A model generated the notes under the pieces. It did not search any database. It was given only the letters and a program-made list of their open reading frames with translations, and was not told where the DNA came from. Made by a program: the position numbers and the translations under genes. This document shows positions 6,302-15,286 of a stretch of 28,009 nt of DNA, one piece after another. Position 1 is the stretch's first letter. Each line of letters begins with the position of its first letter. Source of the stretch: Candidatus Gastranaerophilales bacterium (GTDB lineage Bacteria; Cyanobacteriota; Vampirovibrionia; Gastranaerophilales; Gastranaerophilaceae); the NCBI GenBank assembly GCA_003150395.1, contig QAMI01000026.1, positions 1 to 28,009 of the forward strand, written 5' to 3'.

Positions 6302-7339
6302 ATGATAATCAAACTCACACATGCTCATATAATAGGAACAATTATAGCTTACATTTTCGGGGTATTTTTGGTGCCTCTGGTTATAAACTTTTCCAAAAAA
6401 GAAGGGCTTGTCGACCTGCCGAACGAAAGAAAAATTCATACAATACCGGTTTCACGCCTAGGCGGCGTTGCAATCTGGGCAAGCACAATGCTTACATTTT
6501 TGATGCTTGTGTTTTTGAGTTATTACCCGTACGGGAGCCTTTTATCAGGGATTTTGCTCGGAAGTTCTTTGATGTTTTTACTCGGGCTTGTGGACGATGT
6601 TTATAATCTTGATGCAAAGTTCAAATTATTTCTCCAGCTTTCAATTGCAACAGTTGTATATCTTTTAGGCGTTAAAATCCATTCAATTCCGTTTTTTGGC
6701 GGTATAGATTTAGGATTTTGGTCATATCCAATAACTTTGTTGTGGATTGTCGGAATTTCGAATGCCGTAAACTTTATTGACGGAGTTGACGGACTTGCAG
6801 GGTCTGTTATTACAATAAATTCTATAACTTTAGCGATTATCGCAATATCAATGAATCCTTCAAACCCGATTGTAGCATTAATAGGATTTATTCTGGCTGG
6901 TTCAATGCTTGCGTTTTTAACCTACAACTTTAATCCGGCAAAAATCTTTATGGGTGACAGCGGGGCTTTGTTTTCAGGCTTTTTATTGGCAGCAATCTCA
7001 ATAACAGGTGTTATGAAAGCTGCAACACTTACAATTCTTCTTCCGTTTGTTGTTTTGGCGGTACCTATTATGGATATTGTTTTTAGTACATTAAGAAGAA
7101 TTTGCAAGGGCAAATCTCCGTTTGTAGCAGACGCTGAACATCTTCATCATAAACTTTTGCATGCAGGGTTTTCGCAGAAAAAAACAGTTTTAATTTTGAC
7201 CTCAGTTGCAATTGTTGCCGGCGCAATTGCTTCGCTTATTATGGGGCCGAACACCATAAAACATTATGCAGTATGCATTCTGGTAATTGTTTTTGTCATG
7301 TTGTTACTAAATTTCATAAAAGTATTGACAAAAAAATAA
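6302..7339 (+). CDS. WecA/TagO/MraY-family glycosyl-1-phosphate transferase
   Basis: Polytopic membrane enzyme that moves a sugar-1-phosphate from a UDP-sugar to undecaprenyl phosphate, starting synthesis of an envelope glycan. Motifs: LPNERKIHTIPVSRLGG near residues 39-55, the catalytic DD at 98-99 (GLVDDVYNLDAKFK), NFIDGVDGL at 157-165, FMGDSG, and HLHHKLL at 280-286, which marks the WecA/TagO branch rather than MraY. About ten or eleven hydrophobic segments span the 345 residues. The start at 6302 has AAAGGA seven bases upstream; an earlier in-frame ATG at 6251 lies inside the repeat and lacks a site. UDP-GlcNAc is the usual substrate of this branch, but the sequence alone does not prove it. 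No glycan cluster surrounds it. Confidence 0.9.
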   Translation: MIIKLTHAHIIGTIIAYIFGVFLVPLVINFSKKEGLVDLPNERKIHTIPVSRLGGVAIWASTMLTFLMLVFLSYYPYGSLLSGILLGSSLMFLLGLVDDVYNLDAKFKLFLQLSIATVVYLLGVKIHSIPFFGGIDLGFWSYPITLLWIVGISNAVNFIDGVDGLAGSVITINSITLAIIAISMNPSNPIVALIGFILAGSMLAFLTYNFNPAKIFMGDSGALFSGFLLAAISITGVMKAATLTILLPFVVLAVPIMDIVFSTLRRICKGKSPFVADAEHLHHKLLHAGFSQKKTVLILTSVAIVAGAIASLIMGPNTIKHYAVCILVIVFVMLLLNFIKVLTKK

Positions 7340-7515
7340 TTATGTGGTATCATCCTTTGTGGATTTAATTACTCAGTTTTAGTCATGTGTTTTTAGTGTT
7401 CACTGACTTAAAATATTTAAGTGTAAATCTGCCATATATATCGATAGCCAAGATGAAAATCTCGGTATGAGAGATACTATTTACGTGTTGTTAGTTAAGT
7501 AAGGGTTTATTAACT

Positions 7516-8418
7516 ATGAGTGTAAAGGCAGTACAAAATTATGAAAACAGAAATCAGTTGTCAAATGTTTTGACATCAACTGTAGTAGGCGGACTTGTCG
7601 GTTTCAGTGCAAAGTACAGCATTCCTTTGAGCAAAAGAGAAACGCAGAATGTTGATTACAGAGCAATTCTGAACATTGGCTATAAAAACGCAAATGTCAA
7701 GAAAGCTAATGCGTTTAAACTTCAAAAAACTCGCACAGCCGCTCAAGATGAGTTTATAAAAATGATTGATGACAAGGAACCTTTTAAAAATCCTTCGTTA
7801 CAGATGATTGCAGAACGTCTTGGCGGCAAAACAAAACCGATTGGACAAAAGATTTATGCAGTTATTGAAAATGATGCAAATAAAAATCTTGATTTGGAAG
7901 GGCTGACAAAAATTCTCGGAGATGAGTCTGAAGATGTAAAAGCTTTCAGTAAAGCTTTTGAAGATAAACCAGCTTTTACAAACCTTTCACTTGATGAAAT
8001 TACTGCAAAATTGGGCGGTGCCGACGCGCCTCTTGCTAAAAAGGTTGCGAAGATTTTCCGTGCAAGTGAAAATAAAAATTTGAGCTTTGAGACAGTTGCA
8101 AGGTCACTTGGCAATGAGTCTAAAGATGTTTTGGAAGTAACACGCGTTTCAAGGCTTAAGAATGCCTTTGCAAAAGATAATCTGGATTATCTTGTAAGAA
8201 AACTTGGCGGTGAATCTTCTCAAGCCGGACAGGAATTCCGTAGAATTATCAAAGAAGTAAATATGAATGCAAAAAACCTTTCTAAATCTCTTAAAAAAGC
8301 TTTTTACAGAAATGAAATCTCAGGCAGATATACTGCACCATTTGTGATTGCGGGGGCTGCCGCAGGGTTTGCCGGAGCAATCATTCACAATATGATTAAA
8401 CACAACACCGAAGCGTAA
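7516..8418 (+). CDS. Protein with five tandem 32-residue repeats between two hydrophobic segments
   Basis: 300 residues, no family recognised. A weakly hydrophobic segment lies at about residues 18-35 (a run of V, G, L) and a clear one at about 276-296. Between them five units align with no gaps, at 90-121, 122-153, 154-185, 186-217 and 218-249. The shared pattern is [F/N]xNLSLxxIAxxLGG, with Leu-Gly fixed at positions 13-14 of each unit, followed by a helical half rich in K, E and A. Units 1, 3 and 5 (start F, LGG) alternate with units 2 and 4 (start NKNL, LGDES or LGNES), so the module may be a 64-residue pair. The fold is probably an alpha-helical solenoid. The leader (7340-7515) holds no gene; AGTTAA/TTAACT brackets the AAGGG ribosome-binding site. 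A terminator follows. Confidence 0.8.
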   Translation: MSVKAVQNYENRNQLSNVLTSTVVGGLVGFSAKYSIPLSKRETQNVDYRAILNIGYKNANVKKANAFKLQKTRTAAQDEFIKMIDDKEPFKNPSLQMIAERLGGKTKPIGQKIYAVIENDANKNLDLEGLTKILGDESEDVKAFSKAFEDKPAFTNLSLDEITAKLGGADAPLAKKVAKIFRASENKNLSFETVARSLGNESKDVLEVTRVSRLKNAFAKDNLDYLVRKLGGESSQAGQEFRRIIKEVNMNAKNLSKSLKKAFYRNEISGRYTAPFVIAGAAAGFAGAIIHNMIKHNTEA

Positions 8419-8448
8419 ATTATAAATAGCACTAAAGTCAAAAGAAGG

Positions 8449-8475
8449 CAGGACGACCACCAACGTCCTGTTTTT
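8449..8475 (+). terminator. Intrinsic terminator after the repeat-protein gene
   Basis: CAGGACG (8449-8455), 8-nt loop, CGTCCTG (8464-8470), then TTTTTGGTTTTT. Confidence 0.85.
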
Positions 8476-8527
8476 GGTTTTTGAATTTAAAAAATATAGC
8501 GTACTAAAATATAAATACCAAATATAA

Positions 8528-11491
8528 TTAGTTTTTTAGCGCAATATCAATTTTGTTAAGCTGGCAAAATGTTTTTAACACCGCTTTTGCTTTTTGTATT
8601 TCAAGATGAACGCTGTTGTTTTTAGTCTCTTTTACGATTTCCGAAGCCTTTTCATACATTTTTGAAGCTCCTGTGAGGTAATCTTTCTGACGCTGTGATT
8701 TCATCAAACCAAGTTCCTGAAAATATTGTCCGTATTGCAGATAAAGCCTTGATAATAAATCATTTAAACCATATTGACGTGCTGTAATAATTGCATTTTC
8801 AATATGGATTTTTGCGCTTTCAAAATCTGAAACGCCAATACTTGCTTTTGCCATAACCATCTGCAGAAGAATAGCAAAGAAATGGTTATTAATTTTCGGG
8901 TTCTGAGCAACGCTTAAAGCCTGCGATGCAATTTCCAAAGCCTGATGAGGTCCCTCTGTTACAAGTGCTGCGTCTGCAATTAAATACCAGGTTAATAAAG
9001 CGCCAAGCGCCATTTTTTCTTTTGAAAAATATGCAATTTGGTCATTATAAATATCCATTGCCTGGCTTGTTTGGTCATTGTTTCTGAATATAATTCCAAG
9101 AAGCGATTTCAAAATGTTTTTCGTGAAATTGTCGCCGTTGTTGTTCGCAAAAGTTACGATTTGGAACAAATCTTCCTGAAGTCCGTTGTATTTTTTGCGT
9201 AGAATATTATTAATTATGTTAATGAAATTCCACCTTGTCACGCAATCATTTGACATTGTTTTGGATTGATATGCTTTTTGAATTTCTTCAAGTATTTTTT
9301 CGGATTCAGGAATATCGCCTTTCATCGTGTTTGCAAAAGCCAGCGCAAGCTTGCATTTACACTCAAAAGCCTCTTCGGTTAAATGGTTTCTTTCAACAAT
9401 ATCAAAAAGAATTGTCAGGATTTCAAAACATCTGTTGTTGCCCTGAATTATTAAAGCGTTGGCAAGTACAAGATAAGAATTAATCCAGGTTTCATAAATT
9501 ATTTCCATCGGAATTGCCGGATGCGGCTCATTTTTTCCGAGGAATTCGTCAAAAGCCGGCATAATTTCATTGTCTATAAGATTTATAATTTGTCCGCAGT
9601 TGCCGATGTTTAAAAGAGCATTAAGTTTTGTAGATTTGACAAGTGCAATTTCCAAATTCTGTTCAGGCTTCATTTTATCCAAAACAGCATCAACGCATTC
9701 GACTTCCCCGAAATAGTGACCTGTTTTGCGGCAGCAGCTTGCCATATATCCTAAAAGTTCTATTTCACGCGGGCTGTCGCCGATACTTTTTGCGTTTGAA
9801 ATTGCGTCCGGAAGATAATCCATTGCTTCTTTAGGGTTAAAGTCAGCCAAAAGTTTTCCAAGACGTTCACAAATGTTGTAACGTGTTTTTAGAGTTTCGG
9901 TATCATCGAGTTCGTTTATCAAAGCAAGGCATTGTTTTTGCGAAATCGCATAAAGATTTGTATCGCCAATGTCAGATGCTAATCTTGTATTTTTTGTCCA
10001 AATGTCAAGTGCAAGTTTTGTGTGTTTTAAATTCTGTGCAATAATTCCTAATATCGCAGTAGAATTCATTGTAAAACCGGTAACTGATGTGAAAATCTGT
10101 TTGTTAATATCATCGAATTTCTCATCACTTTTTATGGTTTTTACAAGGGTTTCCCAAAGATAAAGACTTCTGAACCTGTAGTAAATATCGTTCATCGGCT
10201 CAATGTAATTTGTCTGCTGCAAATACGCAATTATGTCACTGAATTCTTCATCACGATATTGGAAGATTTGTTTGATAAGATTTAGATTTATTTTATCTCC
10301 CAAAACTGCACAGCCCATAAGTGTCATGTAAGCTTTTAAATTTTTATCCTTTAATATTTGAAGACGTCTGCTAATGACATCTGTAAAAGTTTGCGGAATA
10401 GAAAAATTACCGTTAGCAGATTCCATATAAAGCTGAAGGGCCTGTTCTAAATATGCGGGATTTCCATTGCTTTGAAGGAAAAGCTGGCGTTTCAATGTGT
10501 CTTCAAGTTTTGGAAAATGTTCTTCTCCTTCTTTTGCGTCTGCAAATAAGAACATTTGTTTGGCATCAAGCGGCGCAAGATAAACATCCATAAATATCCC
10601 GTCGGTTTTCATGTCCGGGAAATAGAAAAATCCTTTTGCCGGTTTATGCTCATTGTAAACAAGGATTATCTTTAAATCGTTGAAAATGTAATCTTTTTTG
10701 ATAAAATTATTCAAAAATTCATAAGAGTATCCGTCAATGCATTCAAAATTGTTTATGACAAATACGAATCTGCTGTATTGGATAATTTTGTCGAAAATTT
10801 TATTTAAAAGTTCAAAATATTTTGTTTTGTTTGATAGTATTGTTTCAAAAGTTCCGTTGCGCGTCGGGTAGAGAAAATTTAGCAAATCATTAACTTCTTC
10901 CAAAGTAAGATAAGGAAATTCATTTTGAAAATATTTTGATGCGTCTTTTCTGAATTTGTTGTTGTTTATGCAGAAATTCGGCAGGCTGAAAAGGTTTAAG
11001 ATAATATCCTGCAAAAGTCCGCCCGGTGTTAACTGGGTAATAGGCGTACAGTTCCCGTAAAACCATACATAATGTTTTTCACGGAGTTCCTGCATTATGT
11101 GTGATATAACAAGAGTTTTTCCAGTACCTTTTGTGCCGCTGAGCGACATAACTTTTTTGTCTTGAGAAAGAATGCTTTTTACAAGAATATTTTTTGCGCT
11201 CTGCTGGGCAACTGTGTTTTGTGAAGCAGTTTCAAACAAATTTGGCTGTTTCTTTTCTTCTTTTTGCGGAAACGGGTATTTGCATTTTCTACAGTTTATA
11301 GCGTTTGGAAAATTTACACTCTTACATTGCGGACAAATTTTTAAAATTTCTTTTCCGCAATTTTTACAAACCAAATCAAAAATGGTATTTACTGTGTTGC
11401 AATTTTTACAAACTAAGCCGGTTCTTGTTTTGCAATACGGACACTTCAAGGCGTCATCCGGAATAGTTTTTTTGCAAATGGGACATTTCAT
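8528..11491 (-). CDS. Triple zinc-ribbon P-loop ATPase with helical-repeat tail (STAND-like)
   Basis: 987 residues. Residues 1-70 hold three zinc ribbons of identical build, CxxC-x10-CxxC (C3/C6/C17/C20, C28/C31/C42/C45, C53/C56/C67/C70), spaced exactly 25 residues apart. A linker leads to a P-loop NTPase with Walker A GTKGTGKT at 119-126. The Walker B position reads FVFVINNFECID (about 242-253), with two Asn where an Asp pair is expected. The remaining 500-600 residues are Leu/Ala-rich helix pairs of TPR type (for example FESAKIHIENAIITA). This order (sensor, NTPase, helical repeats) is that of STAND signalling ATPases, which act as ligand-gated switches; partners are unknown. It lies 15 bp after a sigma factor gene, with an AGGA site, so it should be the last gene of that operon. 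Confidence 0.8.
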   Translation of the reverse strand: MKCPICKKTIPDDALKCPYCKTRTGLVCKNCNTVNTIFDLVCKNCGKEILKICPQCKSVNFPNAINCRKCKYPFPQKEEKKQPNLFETASQNTVAQQSAKNILVKSILSQDKKVMSLSGTKGTGKTLVISHIMQELREKHYVWFYGNCTPITQLTPGGLLQDIILNLFSLPNFCINNNKFRKDASKYFQNEFPYLTLEEVNDLLNFLYPTRNGTFETILSNKTKYFELLNKIFDKIIQYSRFVFVINNFECIDGYSYEFLNNFIKKDYIFNDLKIILVYNEHKPAKGFFYFPDMKTDGIFMDVYLAPLDAKQMFLFADAKEGEEHFPKLEDTLKRQLFLQSNGNPAYLEQALQLYMESANGNFSIPQTFTDVISRRLQILKDKNLKAYMTLMGCAVLGDKINLNLIKQIFQYRDEEFSDIIAYLQQTNYIEPMNDIYYRFRSLYLWETLVKTIKSDEKFDDINKQIFTSVTGFTMNSTAILGIIAQNLKHTKLALDIWTKNTRLASDIGDTNLYAISQKQCLALINELDDTETLKTRYNICERLGKLLADFNPKEAMDYLPDAISNAKSIGDSPREIELLGYMASCCRKTGHYFGEVECVDAVLDKMKPEQNLEIALVKSTKLNALLNIGNCGQIINLIDNEIMPAFDEFLGKNEPHPAIPMEIIYETWINSYLVLANALIIQGNNRCFEILTILFDIVERNHLTEEAFECKCKLALAFANTMKGDIPESEKILEEIQKAYQSKTMSNDCVTRWNFINIINNILRKKYNGLQEDLFQIVTFANNNGDNFTKNILKSLLGIIFRNNDQTSQAMDIYNDQIAYFSKEKMALGALLTWYLIADAALVTEGPHQALEIASQALSVAQNPKINNHFFAILLQMVMAKASIGVSDFESAKIHIENAIITARQYGLNDLLSRLYLQYGQYFQELGLMKSQRQKDYLTGASKMYEKASEIVKETKNNSVHLEIQKAKAVLKTFCQLNKIDIALKN

Positions 11492-11506
11492 TTTGTTTAA
11501 TCCTGA

Positions 11507-12073
11507 TTAATTAAACGCCTGCTTAATCTTTTCCATCAGCTTGAACAAACGTTTTGAAACTTCAGATTGCGAGATATTTAATTCTTCTGCAATCTCTTTT
11601 TGAGTCATACCATTATCATAACGCAATTTATATATTTGTAAATAGTTTTTGTCGGGATTTTCTTTGTTTATTTTCTCAAGCGAATTCATGAAGTGCTGTA
11701 GAATTTCTTTTTCAAGAAGAACATCCTCTGGAGATTCTGTTATGTCGGCAGTTTCATAAATTATTTTTGTATTTGCATAATCATTTGTGCGGCTCGGCGC
11801 TTCGTCAATAGAAACTTCTTTTGTTGGGGTAAAGCCTTCTTTTGTACGGCGAAGTCTGCCTGAATCTTTTAATACATTCAGAATAGAAGTCGTTGCAATT
11901 TTTTTGAGATACGCCTCAAGAGTTGCATCAGAAGTAATTGTTTTGACAATATTCAAAGACCTCTTGCAGGTTTCATTGAAGAAATCATCGTACAAATCCT
12001 CATTATTTGCAAATTTTCGGTCGTTTTTTATTATTCTCTCTATTAAGTCTATCTTATCTTGTGTAAATTCCAC
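11507..12073 (-). CDS. Divergent sigma-70 family RNA polymerase sigma factor (ECF-like)
   Basis: 188 residues. The C-terminal part is a clear sigma region 4 helix-turn-helix: YKLRYDNGMTQKEIAEEL then NISQSEVSKRLFKLMEKIK (about 148-184), which reads the -35 element. The N-terminal part (about 26-75) resembles region 2: DLYDDFFNETCKR, then YLKKIATTSILNVLKDSGR. The two are joined by an acidic linker (residues 90-120), and regions 1 and 3 are lacking, which is the ECF arrangement. The start is GTG at 12073, with AAAGGA about 10 nt upstream; no better ATG exists. It sits between a TonB-like membrane protein gene and an ATPase gene, both in the same direction, so its activity is likely controlled by one of them. 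No classical anti-sigma factor gene is adjacent. Confidence 0.85.
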   Translation of the reverse strand: MEFTQDKIDLIERIIKNDRKFANNEDLYDDFFNETCKRSLNIVKTITSDATLEAYLKKIATTSILNVLKDSGRLRRTKEGFTPTKEVSIDEAPSRTNDYANTKIIYETADITESPEDVLLEKEILQHFMNSLEKINKENPDKNYLQIYKLRYDNGMTQKEIAEELNISQSEVSKRLFKLMEKIKQAFN

Positions 12074-12112
12074 TATACAATAATCCTTTAAACTATTTAC
12101 AATATAACATAA

Positions 12113-15100
12113 TTACAAATTAATTATAAGCCCCAGTTTAAAATTAGGCGTAGGAATCTCGCCCGGAGCGGGTTTAACCACTTTCATGGTTTCTTTAACA
12201 GTTCGTAACACAATATCATTTATCTGATTAGAACCGCTGGATTTTGTAATTTGTATATTTTCGACAGTCCCGTCGTTTTTGAGTTTAAGCTCAACTTTCA
12301 CTTGATTTGAATATGCATATTCGGTTGCAAGGAGCAAGTCACTTGAGAGTGAAAGTCTGATACTTTTTCCGGCTGTTTGAAGATATCTTTTAACTTTGTC
12401 GCTGTAGGAAAGATAATCCGGAACTTCCCAGGTCAGACTTTTTACGGAAATATAAGGAACCTGTGTTGATGAAGGCTTTTTCTGTTGTGCTGATGCAGTC
12501 GCAGCCTGTTCTTGTTTTGCGGTTGGTTTTTCTGCTTTGGGTGAAGGCTTTTTCGCTGTTTCAGGCGCAGGCGTCGGTTTTGCCGCAGGCGCCGGGGCTG
12601 GTGCCGGAGCAGTTTGGGCTGGAGCGTTATTATTTGTCATCAAATCCGTATTATCCGGGGCTTGAACAGTATCTTCACCTGCTGTTGGAATATTTTCATC
12701 AATAGGATTTTGAGCAAGAACATCAGAATGGTTTTTATTTTTCATGAAAAATCCAACTCCGCCTGCTATGGCCAAAACGCCGACAAGTGCGGCAGCTGCA
12801 GCAATTGTTGCGACCTTTTTGCCCTTTTCGGGCATTGAAACTGTATTTTCCGAAATTTCACCATCATTATCAAGTAAAGTTTCGTCAATATTGTCTTCAT
12901 GGCTTTCAGACGAATTAAAAAGCATTTCAAGTTTATCTTCACTTGAGTCTTGTTGTGTATTTTCTTCTTCACTTTCGCCTAAAAGGTCATCTATTTCAGA
13001 AATTAAGTCGCTTGTTGAAATATCACCTGAATTTTCTTCCGGTTTAACTTCTTCAAAGCTTGCATCAACTTCTTTCAAATCATTTATACTAATTTCGTCT
13101 GGCGAGGCTGTAGAAGATAGGATTTCTGGTTTGTTATTTTCAATATTTTCAAGTTCTTCAAAACCTGCAGTAATGCTGTCAATATTATCGGCTTTTTCTA
13201 TTATGTTATTAGAAGGTTCAGAAGATTTTTCCTCAGTTATTCCAAAATCTTCCATGCTAAGAAGCTGGTCTAATTCTTTATCTTCTGCGCTTAATTCTTT
13301 TACTTCAAAATTTTCTGGCAAAGTGCTGTTTGTTTCCGGAATTAGTGCTTCAAAATTTGAGAGGTCATCGCGTTGAAACTCCGGTTCTTGAGCTTTTTCG
13401 GAATGTTCTTGTGAAGGTTCCGTTTCAACTGACTCTTCCATCTGCAAAGCTTTCGCTGAGGGTTCTTCTAAAGAAAGTTCTTCTTCCAGATTTAAATCCT
13501 CAGTCAGGTTTTCGTCAAAAACCATTTCAGGCTCGGATTCTGATATCTGTAATTCTTCAGTCATTAATTTTTCAGATTCCGCTATTGCTTTAACAGATTC
13601 CTGTTCTTTTGAAGGTTCTTCAAGATTTATATTATCAATGTTTTCAAGTTCCAAAGATGGTTCGTCAAAATTGAGTTCTTCAAGGCTGTCTGAAACTTTT
13701 ATTTCTTCAAAATCCATTGTCTCTGGTGAAACTTCTTCCAACTGAGGGGTTTCAGGTTTTTCTTCACTTGCGTTTAAGCCCAGGTCTTCAAAACTTAAGG
13801 CTTCATCTACTTTATCTTCAATGTGGTGTGGTTCGGTATCAACCAGGTCTATTTCTTCTAAATCAATAGTTTCCGGAAGAACTTCATCTTTTGAAGTGTT
13901 AGTTTCTGAAGTATCCGTAGCTGGAATTTCGATATCTTGCAGGTCGATTGTTTCTGTTTGATATTCCTTATGTGCAGAGTTGTCATTTACAGGTTCAAAT
14001 TCATCAAAATCAACGGGTGTTAAAACTTCTTCAGGATTATTTTCTGAGGATGTATCTTTTTCCGCTTCTATTGAAAAATCTTCCAGGTCACTTAATTCTA
14101 ATCCATCGGCGGTTTCCTGTGCGGAAATATTTTGTTCAGGAATATATGATTCATTTTCGTCAGAAATTGCTTTGCTCCCTTGTAATTTGTCGTTAAGTTC
14201 TGACATATCTCCGATAGTCAAATCTTCCAAATCCGAAAAGTCAGGCATTCCTGTCATTTGTTCTAGTTCAGGTTCTTCAGCAAATGTCTCGGCAGCTTCT
14301 GTCAATGATGAAGCTTCTGCAATAATATTATCTTCATCTTCTATGATTTCCGGAGTAAGGTCGGGTATGTTTCTGTCCAACTCGTTAAAGCTGTTCATTA
14401 TCTCAGCTTCTTGGTTATCAACCGTTTTTTCATTGAATTTGTCCAAAGCTTTTGCTGTGGCTTCTGCAGCTTTCTCATATGAAAGGTCAATATCAGAAGG
14501 CTTTGTAACTTCTTGGGAGTTTTGCGCTCTGTAGGAAAGAAGTTCAAAGTTTTCAAATTCGATAAATCTGTCTCTTAATTTAGCAGATTTAACAAGTGAT
14601 TTTAAAAGTTGTTTTTTGCCATTTTCGTCAATGTCATGGTCGATTAATGACAATATACGGAAATCAGCTTCCTCAAGTTCTGAGTCTGAAAGATTTTGTG
14701 CAGTATTTCCTTCAAAATTTGAAATAAATTCTTTTAAATTTTCTACAGGAGTAAGTTTTTCTTTTTCAATAAAATAATATTCTTCATTCTGGTTATTTTT
14801 GTTGATTAATTTCGGTTCGAAAAATCCCAAAATTTTCATGGATTTTTTGTCATTAGACATCAAAAGTACAAGATAAATATCCGGAAGAATATCGTATATA
14901 AAATGACTTTTGGGAATAAATATAAAGTTTTCATTGAAAACAACACGAACATCCAAATGAATATTTTTGAGCATAATATCAGAGATATCAAGTTCTTCAA
15001 CTATTTTGTGTATGTTGTGTATATTGTAAATATCAGAAACATCTATATTTTCACTTGCGAGAAATTTCTGCACAAGCCGTGCGCCTAAATCGTTGTAATA

Positions 15101-15202
15101 AGCTCTATTTCTGGTGTCTTCTTTTGCAAAATTATTGGCACTTATGCCTGCATTTTTTTTGTCGTTTTCGTCAATGTAAATTAAAGTTCCCTGTCCGGCC
15201 AT
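12113..15202 (-). CDS. TonB-like transmembrane protein with a very long acidic cytoplasmic region
   Basis: 1029 residues in four parts. (1) Residues 1 to about 210 form a globular domain containing NRAYYNDLGARLVQKFL and a later ILGFFEPKL; this order resembles cyanobacterial DUF1822 (tentative, from memory). (2) About 210-790 is strongly acidic and repeats short motifs such as LEDLTI, LEDFSI, FEDLGL, MEDFGI, and TIDLEEI, TIDLQDI, TMDFEEI. (3) One membrane segment at about 795-818 (a run of A, V, G, L, then KNKN). (4) A Pro/Ala/Lys linker at about 850-900 and a C-terminal TonB-type domain (VKVELKLKNDGTVENIQITKSSG). The start is ATG 15202, with GAGGAG nine bases upstream; the frame stays open 36 codons further without a site. 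Topology: acidic part inside, TonB domain in the periplasm. It heads a presumed operon with the sigma factor (39-bp gap) and the zinc-ribbon ATPase. Confidence 0.82.
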   Translation of the reverse strand: MAGQGTLIYIDENDKKNAGISANNFAKEDTRNRAYYNDLGARLVQKFLASENIDVSDIYNIHNIHKIVEELDISDIMLKNIHLDVRVVFNENFIFIPKSHFIYDILPDIYLVLLMSNDKKSMKILGFFEPKLINKNNQNEEYYFIEKEKLTPVENLKEFISNFEGNTAQNLSDSELEEADFRILSLIDHDIDENGKKQLLKSLVKSAKLRDRFIEFENFELLSYRAQNSQEVTKPSDIDLSYEKAAEATAKALDKFNEKTVDNQEAEIMNSFNELDRNIPDLTPEIIEDEDNIIAEASSLTEAAETFAEEPELEQMTGMPDFSDLEDLTIGDMSELNDKLQGSKAISDENESYIPEQNISAQETADGLELSDLEDFSIEAEKDTSSENNPEEVLTPVDFDEFEPVNDNSAHKEYQTETIDLQDIEIPATDTSETNTSKDEVLPETIDLEEIDLVDTEPHHIEDKVDEALSFEDLGLNASEEKPETPQLEEVSPETMDFEEIKVSDSLEELNFDEPSLELENIDNINLEEPSKEQESVKAIAESEKLMTEELQISESEPEMVFDENLTEDLNLEEELSLEEPSAKALQMEESVETEPSQEHSEKAQEPEFQRDDLSNFEALIPETNSTLPENFEVKELSAEDKELDQLLSMEDFGITEEKSSEPSNNIIEKADNIDSITAGFEELENIENNKPEILSSTASPDEISINDLKEVDASFEEVKPEENSGDISTSDLISEIDDLLGESEEENTQQDSSEDKLEMLFNSSESHEDNIDETLLDNDGEISENTVSMPEKGKKVATIAAAAALVGVLAIAGGVGFFMKNKNHSDVLAQNPIDENIPTAGEDTVQAPDNTDLMTNNNAPAQTAPAPAPAPAAKPTPAPETAKKPSPKAEKPTAKQEQAATASAQQKKPSSTQVPYISVKSLTWEVPDYLSYSDKVKRYLQTAGKSIRLSLSSDLLLATEYAYSNQVKVELKLKNDGTVENIQITKSSGSNQINDIVLRTVKETMKVVKPAPGEIPTPNFKLGLIINL

Positions 15203-15267
15203 TTTCAAATTCTCCTCTATACTTAATAAGATGACACGGGAATTGAAAATATTCCACTTTTTATGTA

Positions 15268-15286
15268 AACTTTTGTAACAAAAGTT
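15268..15286. promoter_or_regulatory. 19-bp palindrome, candidate operator in a divergent promoter region
   Basis: AACTTTTGT and ACAAAAGTT flank a single central base, a perfect 9+1+9 palindrome. It lies 66 nt upstream of the TonB-like gene (minus) and about 94 nt upstream of the gene at 15380 (plus), just before a TAAAAT at 15288-15293 that could be a plus-strand -10. This placement fits a dimeric repressor or activator site. Confidence 0.45.

Noticed and set aside
12744..13376. Ser-rich open frame opposite the acidic region of the TonB-like protein
   Set aside because: Glu/Asp-rich repeats on one strand force Ser/Leu/Phe-rich open frames on the other; there is no independent signal for a gene.
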